64,000 bases of DNA from Flectonema sp. DT1601. Its lineage: Eukaryota > Euglenozoa > Diplonemea > Diplonemida > Diplonemidae. The position numbers and the translations under genes are program-made. Numbering within the stretch: position 1 is the first letter of the stretch; every line of letters starts with the position of its first letter. Location of the stretch: positions 434,001 through 498,000 of the forward strand of contig OZ025784.1 in NCBI GenBank assembly GCA_964019425.1. Reading direction: 5' to 3'. The notes beneath the pieces are model-generated. The model worked only from the letters and a program-made list of their open reading frames with translations, was not told where the DNA came from and searched no databases. This document shows positions 23,922 through 34,714 of the stretch, piece by piece.

Positions 23922-24587
23922 TTACTCTCTTGGTTGCAAATGTTGCAAAGAGCCTTCTGCAACTACATCAGTGTATGGAAAGTGATCTTCAAAAAAGTTT
24001 TCAGTTGCAGAAATTCTTTCAAAACCAACTCGTTTAAAAGTAACAGAACGAAGAACTTCAAGAGACCCGATTGCCGCCTTTGACGAATAACTTAAAGATC
24101 TCAATATCGAATACGTGAACATTCCTGTACGATGGATACCAGCTGCACAGTGAATCATAACGTTGTTTCCTTTCTTTAAGAATTCAGCAATACGCTCAAC
24201 TTCAGTATAAAGAGCATCAGTGTCCTTCTTGTGGTAGAGTTTCCAAAAATCAATTTGAATCCATTTAATTCCAACTTTTTCACACATCTTTCCAACATTT
24301 TTAGCTCCCTCAGCATCCTTCTGTAGAGTGACAACAACATCACATCCTTTATCAGCAAGGGCTTTGATATGTTTACCTCCTGGGAAGTGCATTAAATGAA
24401 GACCACCGGTCTTCTTTCCATTTAGATTTTTGACGCTACAAAAAGCTCCTGAAGTCTCCTTTATTTTACTGTGAATTTTTGGAACAGACCCCACCGTGGA
24501 GGAATATTCTGATCGAGTTGACGAAGCCTTGATGGTGTGCTCGGCATACAACTTCGACTGGCTAGCTTTTGATCCTTCGCAACCCAT
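23922..24587 (-). CDS. Dual-specificity (cysteine) protein phosphatase, probably lipid-anchored
   Basis: A single exon of 221 residues. The signature HCAAGIHRTG (Cys147, Arg153) matches HCxxGxxRS/T of the dual-specificity/atypical tyrosine phosphatase superfamily. A probable general acid is Asp113 in WIQIDFWKL. The N-terminus MGCEGSKAS starts Met-Gly with a Cys at position 3 and a Ser at 6, a classic N-myristoylation plus palmitoylation signal, so membrane targeting is likely. The length fits a compact single-domain enzyme with a ~45-residue leader. The substrate is not predictable; kinase, inositol phosphate or RNA 5' ends are all possible for this superfamily. It lies between a 5.5-kb gap and the M1 peptidase gene. 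Confidence 0.85.
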   Translation of the reverse strand: MGCEGSKASQSKLYAEHTIKASSTRSEYSSTVGSVPKIHSKIKETSGAFCSVKNLNGKKTGGLHLMHFPGGKHIKALADKGCDVVVTLQKDAEGAKNVGKMCEKVGIKWIQIDFWKLYHKKDTDALYTEVERIAEFLKKGNNVMIHCAAGIHRTGMFTYSILRSLSYSSKAAIGSLEVLRSVTFKRVGFERISATENFFEDHFPYTDVVAEGSLQHLQPRE

Positions 24588-24930
24588 TTTGTATTAGTAT
24601 GTTTTTAGTTTTGGTTTTGGTTTTTTTTTTGCCAATAAAAGCTGAAAAAAAGAAAATTAATAATAAAAACACTCCAACAATAAGATACATAAAAGAATGT
24701 AAAAAAAAAAAAAAAAAAAGTTAATTTTTTTTTCATGTTGTGACTGCACTGCGGGGGAAAAAAAACGTGTTTGACGAATTTGATTATGAGATAATAATAA
24801 AAAAGGTAGCTAACTAGCTTTCGGGCGATTAAAATGACCACTTAACACTAATGAAGACACACTACTCTCAACCAAAGGGTTGTCTGACTCTCAGCTGTTC
24901 AGCAATTACTTCATCTCACTTGTAGATTCC
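24588..24930. other. Gap between M1 peptidase and phosphatase genes
   Basis: A-rich and T-rich tracts. On the minus strand, an acceptor-like CTTTTTTTCAG is seen about 55 bases before the phosphatase ATG. No gene. Confidence 0.6.
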
Positions 24931-27720
24931 TTACAAAAGCTTCCAGTAGTCTGGGTTAGACGCATCTGAGTCCCTTAGCTGTTCAATGATACGAAGTCTT
25001 AAATTGCTGCTCTCAACAGTTTGTTGAATTGTTAACTTCAGCAGATCTAATCTTTTACTTTCCCAAAATAATTTCATTTTCTCAATCTCCTCAACGCTGT
25101 CACATCCTCCGAATGAAACTTTCGCAAACCTTCCAAAAAGCATCATTGAAGTCTTTCCTAATGCTTCGTAAAGTTTTGAGTAATTATCCCTTATGAATTC
25201 AGTTGTTAGTTTAGCACCCTTAGGATTCATCGCAGTGTGAGAAACAATGTAGATGTAATCTTGGGTACGAACCTCTCCGCTGTTTAAACCCCACGATAAT
25301 GTTTCCTTTAAAGTTGGTACTAAAGTAGTTTGTGCGACCGCTCCGTGAACTGAATTCTTAAAAACATTATCATCACTCTTTCGGTACATCTCTCTCAGAT
25401 GCTTTGCAGATGACTGAGTTGTATCGTGACGAACGATGTGCTTCATTGCAATGGAGCGAATGTCTGCCGTTTTCGGAAGTTTTTTCAAAGAGAATCCGGC
25501 CTTCTTGACAAGAGACGAATCGGTAGATACCTCGACATACAAACCGAGAATGAGTCCTCGAAGTCTTTTTGTGTTGTCACTGTCGTCTGGGCGATGGACC
25601 CATCCAAGGTCAGTCGCTTTCTTCTGAAGCAATGATGCTACTGTTTTCTTTGCATTGGAGTGAGTGGTGGTGTTGACCTTACGGAGCCCATCCAAAAGAC
25701 TTTTCCAACAACCTGAAATAATTTCCCAAACTTTGTCGTTATCTTCAGTTTTCGTGTACATTACCAACAAACTAATTAGTTCTGTAACTTGTATTTTGTT
25801 TGCATTAGCCAATGCGTTGTAGTCACTTAACAACCCAATGCGGTCAATAGCTGGTAGTTTTCCTTGTTGTAAAGCGGTACACAGCTTTGACAACATCTTT
25901 GGGGAATATTTCACTCGGAGAGGTGCTGATTGACCAAAATTTAATTTTGTAAAAGCAGACTTCCCAGAAAGATCAATCTCCATTTTCCGTGTTGTTAAGT
26001 ATTTAGGGGGTCCGTTAGTAGTGTTTGTCACAAGTGGAACGTACCAAAGTTTCTTATCGTCGTTTGGCTTTTTTGATCCATCTGACAAAAACCATTCCTG
26101 AGAAACATTAAAAAATCCCTTTTTACTACCCTCTGATACCGTCAACAGTGGAAATCCCATTTGATGAGTCCAAGTACTCATAATCTTAGTCAGAGGGATG
26201 GTAATTCCTTCTTCTTTTGCTGCTTGTTCCCATGCTTGCCAAAGGTGATCAGATTCAGTGTTTGCGTAGCTGTGTTTTGATAAGTATTGACGAAGACCGT
26301 TTCTGAATGCAGTTTGTCCAATTAAAGAGTGAACAAGTCTGACTACACATCCTCCCTTTGAGTAACTAATATGATCGAAGACTTCTTCAACTGTTTCAGC
26401 GCGGTAGATATCAACTTCAATTGGGTGAGAAGACCTCAACGAGTCAAGTCGTAATGCGAGACTCTGTTCTTGACTGATGTACTGTTCCCAAATGTTCCAT
26501 TTTGGGAATAGAGCGTCAGCTGAGTACGTTTGCATCCAATTCGCGAAACCTTCATTCAACCATAACCCATCCCACCATTGCATTGTTACAAGATTGCCAA
26601 ACCATTGATGTGCGATTTCGTGAGTTACGACAGTCGCAACTAGCTGAAGCTGATCAACTGATGCTTTGTCTTTATCAATCAGCATTAGTACTTCTCTGTA
26701 GGTAATCAATCCCCAATTCTCCATAGCTCCAGCGCTAAAGTCAGGAATAGCAATCATATCAAGTTTTGGAAGAGGATATTTAATACCGAAATATTTATTA
26801 TAAAATTCTAAACAATCGACTGCGACCTTCATCGCGAACTCCATTTGATTGATTCTATCCTTTCCTGGAACACACAAACATCTAATTAGAGTCCCGTCTG
26901 ATGTCTGTCGCTGAATAAATTCAAATTTTCCCAAACAAAATGCCAACAGGTAAGTTGACATAACAGGTGAGGGTAAAAACTTAGTAAGTGTTTTATCATC
27001 AGAGAGTCTTTCACTTCTGCTGACAGGCATGTTTGAGATAGCCGTGAGACTCGAATCGTGGATCATGCTAACGGTAAAAACAGCTTTATGTGCAGGTTCA
27101 TCCCAGCATGGATAACACCTTCTTGCATCAATAGCTTCTAACTGAGTAGTGGCCATGATTTGATCTTTTCCACTGTTATCTTTGTATGATGATCTGTAAA
27201 AACCTGCCATTTGATCGTTTAAAATTCCATCAAATTTAATCGTAAGTTGCGCCTTTCCTTTTGATAGTTTATTTGGTAAGGTTAGCTTTATGATGTTGTC
27301 TTTTTTATTTTCTTTGATTGACGTAATCTTTAATGTAGATCCACCTTGGGTTACGAACGTTTGTCGTTTTGAAAATTTAATTTCCTTGGCGTGGAATTCA
27401 ATGCTGTTGGTAGACTTTAAAACATCCAACTCGATAACGACGTTCCCACCGAAGGTGAACTTCACCAAGTCAGGTTGTAAAGTAATATCATAATGGGTTG
27501 GGGTTATCGTATTCGGTAGCAACATTCTCTTCCGGGTTGGGAGAGTTAGCTGTCCTGCCGCAGGAGTAGATTTCAATCTCAGCTGTCTCACTAACACTTC
27601 CCGTCTTCCAACATTTCTCGCAACTGAATTCGCTTTTTCGAAATGTCCTCTTGCTGATTGAGTGTTGATCCGAACAGCCGAACGCAAAACAGGGCGGTAT
27701 GCCCCTCTGAGAGCCAACAT
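24931..27720 (-). CDS. M1 family zinc aminopeptidase (PSA/APM1-like)
   Basis: A single exon of 929 residues. Hallmarks: GAMEN exopeptidase motif (331-335), zinc site HEIAHQW (367-373) with the second Glu in NEGFANW (Glu390), and a catalytic-Tyr region ISYSKGG. The order and length (N-domain, catalytic domain, C-terminal ERAP1-like helical domain ending in DYWKLL) fit the puromycin-sensitive aminopeptidase branch. It removes N-terminal residues from peptides. Before the conserved start at about residue 65 there is an extra Arg-rich leader without acidic residues over the first 27 positions (MLALRGAYRPVLRSAVRI), typical of a mitochondrial or plastid transit peptide; organellar peptide turnover is inferred. 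An acceptor-like CATCAG lies 15 bases before the ATG. Confidence 0.95.
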   Translation of the reverse strand: MLALRGAYRPVLRSAVRINTQSARGHFEKANSVARNVGRREVLVRQLRLKSTPAAGQLTLPTRKRMLLPNTITPTHYDITLQPDLVKFTFGGNVVIELDVLKSTNSIEFHAKEIKFSKRQTFVTQGGSTLKITSIKENKKDNIIKLTLPNKLSKGKAQLTIKFDGILNDQMAGFYRSSYKDNSGKDQIMATTQLEAIDARRCYPCWDEPAHKAVFTVSMIHDSSLTAISNMPVSRSERLSDDKTLTKFLPSPVMSTYLLAFCLGKFEFIQRQTSDGTLIRCLCVPGKDRINQMEFAMKVAVDCLEFYNKYFGIKYPLPKLDMIAIPDFSAGAMENWGLITYREVLMLIDKDKASVDQLQLVATVVTHEIAHQWFGNLVTMQWWDGLWLNEGFANWMQTYSADALFPKWNIWEQYISQEQSLALRLDSLRSSHPIEVDIYRAETVEEVFDHISYSKGGCVVRLVHSLIGQTAFRNGLRQYLSKHSYANTESDHLWQAWEQAAKEEGITIPLTKIMSTWTHQMGFPLLTVSEGSKKGFFNVSQEWFLSDGSKKPNDDKKLWYVPLVTNTTNGPPKYLTTRKMEIDLSGKSAFTKLNFGQSAPLRVKYSPKMLSKLCTALQQGKLPAIDRIGLLSDYNALANANKIQVTELISLLVMYTKTEDNDKVWEIISGCWKSLLDGLRKVNTTTHSNAKKTVASLLQKKATDLGWVHRPDDSDNTKRLRGLILGLYVEVSTDSSLVKKAGFSLKKLPKTADIRSIAMKHIVRHDTTQSSAKHLREMYRKSDDNVFKNSVHGAVAQTTLVPTLKETLSWGLNSGEVRTQDYIYIVSHTAMNPKGAKLTTEFIRDNYSKLYEALGKTSMMLFGRFAKVSFGGCDSVEEIEKMKLFWESKRLDLLKLTIQQTVESSNLRLRIIEQLRDSDASNPDYWKLL

Positions 27721-29418
27721 ATTAATAAAGTATCTGATGAGGTTATTATATTTATTCTATTCCCTTCTCTTGTGAAAAACAATCAATTTAATCACCCAAC
27801 ACGTTGTGACGAAATATTATGGAGGGCCTTTACGCTTTGATTCTATAGCCCTGTGAATGAAATAGTAATTACAAAACAACATCACAGCAGGGTGTCAACT
27901 GGTAAGATGTAAACTGAAAAATGAGGCCGAAAGAAGAAGGAAATCAACACAAAATGGAAGATTTCTCTCTACTTTCCTGGCTGCCAATGTACAGCAACAA
28001 ACGAGAGGTATTATCAAAGAATGAACAAAAAGTTTGTTGAATGATAAGACAACCAACCAGAGACTACAAAAAAAGGTTAGAAGCCGGGAGGCACCAGGAG
28101 TAGAATTTCTGAGGAAATTCTTTAAAAAAAAGTTAGCTGTTGGGCCATCTCCTCATAATATGTTTGTGAGATCACTTTTCCACACAAAAAAAAAAAAAAA
28201 AAGGAAATTATCGAAAAAATTATAATCTTTTTTTTCTTAAAAAAAATTTTTTTTTCCTCTCTCTCGCCATTGACCAAGCAAGGACTATAATCCCTTGCAA
28301 ATCTCTAAACAGAAAGTAGCTTGAAGAAGGGATCAATTTACGAAGAGAAGAAAATCAGAGATAGTTTTAGGGGGGTAGGTAGTTAGCACAATTACAATGC
28401 ACCACCAGGGGGAATGTTAAGGGTCAAAGCGACATCGCAATAGAGTACAGTACCAGAAGGTAGTCACTCACAGTAACAGACAGGGGTCAGTCTGAAATAT
28501 GAAAAACAAGAAACGTGTTTATTGTTTAGTAACAAAATTAGTAAATAAACAAAAAAAAAAAAAAAATGTCAATTCTGAATTTCTGAACAAAGCGTTTGGG
28601 GAATAAATTGAAGGAGAGGATCTCACCAGACAGACAATCACAGAAATTGCTTCAAGTAATTCTTGTATTTTTTCAGCAACAGCTGTAAAACAGAAACTCT
28701 TGACTTACAATGCAACACCACCACTAGTTTAACATGAATTGACTCATGTAGTTTGAGAAATGATCAAGGATCCAGTTTATGTATACTCGGCGAGGAAACT
28801 ATAAATTTCAACCCATCTAAGAAACACAAACAGCTAACTTGACTAAAGCAAATTGCACGAATACAAATAAAACGAGCAAAACAAAAAAAAAAAAAATCAG
28901 AAAAAACCTTAAAAAAAAAGATAAAAACGATGGTACAAGAGAGAAAACAAAACAAAAACAAAAAAAAAATTCAAATTCTAAAGTTTTTGAGGATACACTT
29001 TTTTTTTTTCTTTTCTTTTGAATTTAGTATTTGAAATTTCTTTATATAAAAATAATCTAAAATAACACGATTTTTGTTTCTTTTTTTTTTCTCTTTTTTT
29101 TTCTTTTAATATAAACAAAAACACAGAATACAAAAAAAAAGGGAAATATAAACAAACCGACGAACAACAATACCAGCGTCAAGTGATTCACAGAAGCGGA
29201 AACTCTGAACAATTAATTGACATTATTGTCCTTTAAAAGTGATGTACACGTAAATCTACTTCAACACTATGTCACTGTATAAGAACCTGGATTCCTTTAT
29301 TTTGATTTCCAGCCCAGACACTAATACATTACTGTACGGTGAATAACAGAGCTAACTTGAAGGATACACAACAACATAATATTGCCGAGAAGGAGGAGCA
29401 ATCTTCGTGGAACCCTAT
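27721..29418. other. 1.7-kb gap, no gene seen
   Basis: AT-rich with many A/T runs near 28180-28255, 28550-28565 and 28880-29110. Nothing coding is supported. The segment 28300-28500 is more mixed in composition but shows no frame. Confidence 0.55.
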
Positions 29419-30162
29419 TCACGGGACTACAGTTAGAGAACCATCCAGATGGACGTGGCCCAAGTCCAAAGCAGCTTGCTTCGAAGGAGCAATAAGAGGA
29501 TTTTGTGTTGCAGAACCTGACGACAGCGACGATCTCGACGATGCGGTTTCAGACGAGTTTGCTGTTGATGACCTTCCAGAAGGTGGATCAAGAGGAGGAA
29601 CACCAGATTTCAAACACATCCAATTAAGAAAGAATCTCGGTAGTAGACGAGCAGCTGACGCAGCTCTATTAATTCGATTTGGGAAGTTAATCTTAACGTC
29701 GCATGTAACTCCGAGAGCAGCAGCTAACCAGGCAGTGAAATTATTACAATTTCTATCGAAGATGTTGTAGGTGTCGGTTGTCCATTGTCGATCAGATCCT
29801 TCTAAGATCCATTCAAGTTGCTCTTCTGATATACGTATTTTACCTAATTTAACAGAATACAGAAAGTCATCAGTTGCAGTACCCGGAACAACTGAAAAAA
29901 CACCACTCTCTCCTGCTAAGTTGTCTCCTTTTCCAAAACTCCACTCTCTGCCGAATAACTCTAATCCGCTGTGGTAGATTCCAATTCCAATATTTTCTAA
30001 CTTGTCATTTAACCGCCTTTCTACTAAGTCATAAATGTTTAATTTAATTTCTACTTCTGCCTTGTCTCCTGATTTTGGTTTTGGGGATCTTTTCACTCCA
30101 ATTCGCCGGAGTTGTTTTATCATTTTTGTTGTAGTGAATGTGTCTCTCGATATCGCTCCCAT
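29419..30162 (-). CDS. DeSI/PPPDE-family cysteine isopeptidase
   Basis: A frame of 247 residues carrying a PPPDE fold at about 38-170: NIYDLVE, GIGIYHSGLELFGREWSFG with catalytic His64, and YNIFDRNCNNFTAWL with catalytic Cys139, followed by the typical INR-A segment. Members remove SUMO or ubiquitin from proteins (DESI1/DESI2). The C-terminal ~75 residues are Ser/Pro-rich and probably disordered. The start MGAISR is preceded by an acceptor-like CTAAACAG 24 bases upstream that is in frame, and the neighbouring gene ends only 83 bases away. The domain may therefore be the 3' exon of a longer fusion rather than its own gene (see findings). Confidence 0.85.
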   Translation of the reverse strand: MGAISRDTFTTTKMIKQLRRIGVKRSPKPKSGDKAEVEIKLNIYDLVERRLNDKLENIGIGIYHSGLELFGREWSFGKGDNLAGESGVFSVVPGTATDDFLYSVKLGKIRISEEQLEWILEGSDRQWTTDTYNIFDRNCNNFTAWLAAALGVTCDVKINFPNRINRAASAARLLPRFFLNWMCLKSGVPPLDPPSGRSSTANSSETASSRSSLSSGSATQNPLIAPSKQAALDLGHVHLDGSLTVVP

Positions 30163-30245
30163 CTTTTGAGAAATCCCTCCCTCCTGTTTAGAATAATAAG
30201 AGTTATTTTTAAATTAATTAACAAAACATTTTTAAAAAAAAAATG

Positions 30246-32903
30246 TCAAGAGAAATGTTTTCTCTTAACCTCAACCTGATATACACCTGATGTAATATCA
30301 GACAGGAGTGCTCGTTCTTCTTCAGGAAATGAATAGAGAGTTTCAGAACACAAGTCAATCAACGTTTTAATATCCATTTTATCACACTCAGTCTTACACT
30401 GGTAGAATGTAAGTAGTAAAGATGCTGCTTGTGAAGGAGAGACATCGACTAAAGCATTCTCATTGCGTAAAAAAGTTTGATACAATAGTGGTGATAGAAA
30501 TGCCGCACCTGGTGTTTGACGTATAAAGTCACACAGAGACTTTGTGTTTGAAAGAGAACCGGCATCGAAATTTTTCAAATTATTCCTCACAGACATCATG
30601 AGATAGCTTAGCCCGACTGCTTGCGATTGGATGATTGGATGAGAAATCGTATCAGAGTTCAACAGTTCAAGATAACCCTCAATAAGTATACAAAGAGACT
30701 GCACGTCAGACACAAAATTCGAATTAAAAATATGACCAGAAAACCCTGCCCAGATGTTGCTGTGGCTTGCTATTCGAAAATACAACGCCCAAACTCTAAA
30801 TGCAATTTGTTGGGTTGCGATATCTTTAAAACGAACAATAAATAATGGAGTTATCAGTCCGTATATAATAGCATTCGACAACATGTTGGCAGCACGTTGA
30901 CTTTTAGGAACTGAGGACACCACATCTTTATTAACTGAATACAACACCCCACTTAGATGCTCTTCCAGATCCTTGATACACAACTGATACGCTCTTTCCT
31001 TACCTGTTGGTATATGAAGTGTTATTATGTTATTGATATCAGCGAATATTCTCCAATCTATGACTCCCATTGAGCGCAAATACCCCCCTGATTTAATCCA
31101 TTTTTTACAAGATTGCATGTCGGATTTGTTTCTACCAACCAATGAAAGTTTTTCTTTTATACTTGACAAAGCATTTCGAAGTTGATCACAGCAGGTTTGG
31201 GTAACAAACGAACGATTGGTAGAAAGTACTCTGATGATACTTATAAATTCATTATCCGTTATGGTGGGTACTATGGCTGCTTGCAATGCAGTACTCAACC
31301 ACCAAAACTGTTCCTTTGCCAATATCAGCCGAAGGATAATTGCGATATCGACTTTCGGAGGAGATGTTTTTTCATTCTCTTGATCCCAATCGTTGTATGT
31401 GTTAACAACAGTTTTGACTCCCAATTGATTTAAGACGTTAGCCACTTCAGAGTCCGATGATGGGACTACCCCAAGTTGTTTAGATAAATATGTATTGTTT
31501 GTAGTTTCTGTTGATGTTGTCTGTTGCAGGACAGATTGCATTCTATCGAGTGTGTGTTGCCTTTCGATAATTCCTTTAAAAAACTGATGAAGTTCTGATT
31601 GTAGTTCTTGTTTCTCAAATAACAATAACAATTCCGCAGTGATAACAAATATTTCTTTATCTCCCTTTGAAAAAATTCCCTCAGATTTAGGACGAGCAGC
31701 TTCAATCATCAGTTTACTTTGAATTTCTGATGACAATATTCGCATTTCAGGTCCTGAAAGAGAAAGATTATTTCGAACTCTCAAACAACTTAAAACACTT
31801 TTAGCTTCATTAATTGTAAGCGAGTTGGGTGAATTCGATATTTCAGTAATTATATTACGCAGTCTTGACTTTATCGATAATTTTATTTTATCAGTTTGAG
31901 GCAGATCGAATAGTATGTAGTTATGGGTCGATGCCATCTTCTCCAATATTCTGAAAAAGAATCCAATGCTAAACTTGTCTAAGGATCTCACTACAGGATA
32001 ACACAATTCTCTCTTAATCATGTCAGAGCTAAATGACACGATTGATAAAATATATATTTCAGTTAGTACAGAACTACTGCCTTTGTTCGTCTCGTGAACT
32101 AATATATCAACGCAGTTCTGAACAGTATTTGTGTTTACTTCCCCGAGTAAGGCACCATGCAGGTACAACTTTAGTAACTTAAGTATAGCTGGAGCTTCAA
32201 GTTTGACTCTATAGTGTTGTACGATCTCGTCGATGTCGTTACGAATCCAGGTTGGATGAATTTCTAAATCAACCAATTCTTGAACCACTACTAAAAAACG
32301 TCTAATTTTACCCTCTGACAGTGCCTCTGGAGGTTTTAATCTGCATGGCTCTAACCGATGTAAAGATGGATAGAGGAAGCTTCTTGCTGCACTTTTACCT
32401 TTTGATTTTCTAATATATCCCGTTATAAAACAAATTCTAGCCGGCTTAACCAAATCATCTAATGGAGTGTGGCTCACTATTATATCCGCAACGCGTTGGT
32501 CGTATGTGCCCCAGCCGCTGAGTCCAATTATGATTTCCATACGCAAACATTTCGACATAATTGTCTTCGATGGGTGATCATTGTCAGTTCGTAGTACTTG
32601 TTCTATAACATCACTTTCCAGTTTGGTATTTTTTATTCTCAATTTACTGCAACAGATTACCAAATTTGAAAGTTGTTTTGGTCGTAGAGTTTTTACACAT
32701 TCACTTTCAACCAAAACAGGTGTTATAAAATTTAAAAAGTTTTCTTTAATTAAACTTACTTGAGCAAATTTAACCAAAACGGAAACCATACTGGGATGAC
32801 TCATTGACAATGCCCGCATTTTTCCACCTGCAATTATTTCATCTCCCAACAGTTCAACGTCTCTTCTTGTCACGCGACTGAAAGGAAGAACAAGTCGATG
32901 CAT
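30246..32903 (-). CDS. 885-residue helical protein, unrecognised
   Basis: A single open frame from ATG 32903 to TGA 30246. The sequence is Leu/Ile/Ser-rich and helical throughout, with recurring segments of the kind LSNLVICCSKLRIKNTKL and NEAKSVLSCLRVRNNLSLS. These recall the helical repeats of FASTK/RAP-type organellar RNA-binding proteins, but I see no C-terminal RAP domain and cannot confirm the family. The N-terminus (MHRLVLPFSRVTRRD) is basic and hydrophobic, so mitochondrial import is possible. Near the end, TAT-CAG|GTTGAG and GAG|GTTAAG could be donors splicing in frame into the DeSI exon 29419-30162 plus its 24-base upstream extension. If so, the stop given here is intronic. Confidence 0.7.
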   Translation of the reverse strand: MHRLVLPFSRVTRRDVELLGDEIIAGGKMRALSMSHPSMVSVLVKFAQVSLIKENFLNFITPVLVESECVKTLRPKQLSNLVICCSKLRIKNTKLESDVIEQVLRTDNDHPSKTIMSKCLRMEIIIGLSGWGTYDQRVADIIVSHTPLDDLVKPARICFITGYIRKSKGKSAARSFLYPSLHRLEPCRLKPPEALSEGKIRRFLVVVQELVDLEIHPTWIRNDIDEIVQHYRVKLEAPAILKLLKLYLHGALLGEVNTNTVQNCVDILVHETNKGSSSVLTEIYILSIVSFSSDMIKRELCYPVVRSLDKFSIGFFFRILEKMASTHNYILFDLPQTDKIKLSIKSRLRNIITEISNSPNSLTINEAKSVLSCLRVRNNLSLSGPEMRILSSEIQSKLMIEAARPKSEGIFSKGDKEIFVITAELLLLFEKQELQSELHQFFKGIIERQHTLDRMQSVLQQTTSTETTNNTYLSKQLGVVPSSDSEVANVLNQLGVKTVVNTYNDWDQENEKTSPPKVDIAIILRLILAKEQFWWLSTALQAAIVPTITDNEFISIIRVLSTNRSFVTQTCCDQLRNALSSIKEKLSLVGRNKSDMQSCKKWIKSGGYLRSMGVIDWRIFADINNIITLHIPTGKERAYQLCIKDLEEHLSGVLYSVNKDVVSSVPKSQRAANMLSNAIIYGLITPLFIVRFKDIATQQIAFRVWALYFRIASHSNIWAGFSGHIFNSNFVSDVQSLCILIEGYLELLNSDTISHPIIQSQAVGLSYLMMSVRNNLKNFDAGSLSNTKSLCDFIRQTPGAAFLSPLLYQTFLRNENALVDVSPSQAASLLLTFYQCKTECDKMDIKTLIDLCSETLYSFPEEERALLSDITSGVYQVEVKRKHFS

Positions 32904-33419
32904 TTCCTTTTAAAATGTTATCTCAAAATAAACAACAACAACGAATCCTCACACTGATTAAATATTTCTATCGCGTCAAAAATGTTAACCAAATTATGAT
33001 TCCTCCATGAATATCGTAAGAAGGCTAACTAATAAAACCATAAGCCTTGGGAAACTAAAACTAAGGTATAATTGCAAAACTATTCAACTCATTTTGTAGA
33101 TATACTCCTGTTGTGAATTGATCGTATCACAAAAAACAGAATTCAACTTCCAAAAAGAGGAAATGCTTGGAGTTTGCGAACGCTGAAGTTCTCCATCCGG
33201 CAACTCAGGCAGTTAAGGAAGACAAAACCAAAAATATAAAAAAACGTAATGAAACAGATATACAATAACAAGTTATTTTTTTTTTTTTTTTTTCTTTTTT
33301 AAAATTATTTTTAAATAATTGAGTAGAGCAAAACTCACACAACAGATAAAATGACAACAACAGGTCCTCAAATAAACCTACTCATCGACATCATTGACAT
33401 TAGATTAGAGTATTGCTTA
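32904..33419. other. Gap between coiled-coil and helical-protein genes
   Basis: A T run at about 33271-33294. No gene seen. Confidence 0.6.
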
Positions 33420-34094
33420 CTATGAATGAGAGACACATGATCGATATGCTTGTCTATTTCGTTGATGTGAACCCTGTCGAATTGGACCCATCAGTTTAGT
33501 ACCATCGCGGTTGTCAGTCGCATCACGATACTGTGATGTGTTGTCTTGGGTATCATTCCAGGTGGTCGTCCGCGGCTGGTTACCCCGCAAAGCATTTTCA
33601 AGTATTTTATTTTTTTCTTGCTCTCCAGCAAGTTGGGTTCGCAATTCATTTAGATTACTGCGCATCAATGATGAGACAGAACTTATTTCTGAACAAGTTC
33701 TCTCATGTTGAGACTGTAAGGAGTGGAGCTCTTCTTCCAGAAGTTCCTTGTCGTCGGCGAGTTGATTTAGATTTGTTCTCATCGCAGATATAGTCGCATC
33801 CTTACCACTAATTATTCTTCTGAGATGATTTACTTCTTCTTGCAGTGATGCAGGAGAATAATTGCTTTCACGAACATGATCTCTTGACCTGGATCGAGAT
33901 TTCGTGGATGTTGTATGTCGTTGTCTTCCAGAGTCTCTCCCTCGTTCTCTCGTCATTGTACTCAGTGGAGAATGAATTTTATGCTTATCGGGTCTGCTAT
34001 AAACATCAAACGAGGCTTGGGGTATTATTCTGGGATTCTTCTCTAAACCAGCACCTCCTCCACCTCCAGTTCGACAGTACAGTCTGTCTCTCAT
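33420..34094 (-). CDS. Small RS-rich coiled-coil protein, unknown function
   Basis: 224 residues from the ATG at 34094 (MRDRLYCRT). I prefer this start over the in-frame ATG at 34151 because a strong acceptor, TTATATTTTCAG at 34103, sits between them. The protein has a Gly run near residue 13, a basic Arg/Ser segment (SRSRSRDHVRES, about 65-76), then two coiled-coil stretches with Leu heptads (about 80-120 and 135-170), and a polar Gln/Asn/Arg-rich tail. No enzyme domain is seen. The RS-like segment could suit RNA or splicing-factor binding, but this is only inferred from composition. Confidence 0.75.
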   Translation of the reverse strand: MRDRLYCRTGGGGGAGLEKNPRIIPQASFDVYSRPDKHKIHSPLSTMTRERGRDSGRQRHTTSTKSRSRSRDHVRESNYSPASLQEEVNHLRRIISGKDATISAMRTNLNQLADDKELLEEELHSLQSQHERTCSEISSVSSLMRSNLNELRTQLAGEQEKNKILENALRGNQPRTTTWNDTQDNTSQYRDATDNRDGTKLMGPIRQGSHQRNRQAYRSCVSHS

Positions 34095-34102
34095 GTTGCT
34101 CA

Positions 34103-34366
34103 CTGAAAATATAATTTTACATAAAAAAACATGATCTCTAACTTGCATCACAAGAACTTGGCTGCTATATAGATGAAATAAGTAAGTTGTTTAACCGAAC
34201 AAACTGAGTACATCCACAGAGACTTTCCATTAAAATAGCTATCCTTATCAGGTCTTTAACTTCACAGGAAGTATTCTATATAATAGCTTTAGTTTTTTTG
34301 TCTTAAATGTAACTGGTTTCAGGACATAGAATAATAACAACGATGTTGATTCAGGTTGAGGCTTAC
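34103..34366 (-). other. Probable 5'UTR intron of the coiled-coil gene
   Basis: Donor GGACAG|GTAAGC at 34366 and acceptor TATTTTCAG|TGAGC at 34103 frame a 264-base intron ending 8 bases before the ATG. The upstream exon contains direct GATGCGGC repeats around a GCTCAC-ATC-GTGAGC hairpin. Confidence 0.6.
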
Positions 34367-34714
34367 CTGTCCAGTAAATGATGCCGCATCGCTCACGATG
34401 TGAGCCGCATCGGGTTCGTAGGCGACGCAAATCCTATGCGACTTTAATAAAATAAAAAAAAAGAAAATTGTCAGCATATGCGATGTTAGCTTCGTAAAAA
34501 GAAGGCACACTATTATAAATATTCTTCGTGACGATAATAAATAAAAATGAGGAGAATAATAATATACGTTTGCATAATATATCAACTGGCAAAAAGGAAA
34601 AGAAAATATGAAATAAGTTCAACACAATAATGTTGAAGACAATTTTAGAGAAATTCATCTTTTAATTTGATAGATCCAAAAATACCAGAAAGCTGGACAA
34701 CCTAAACACCAGTC

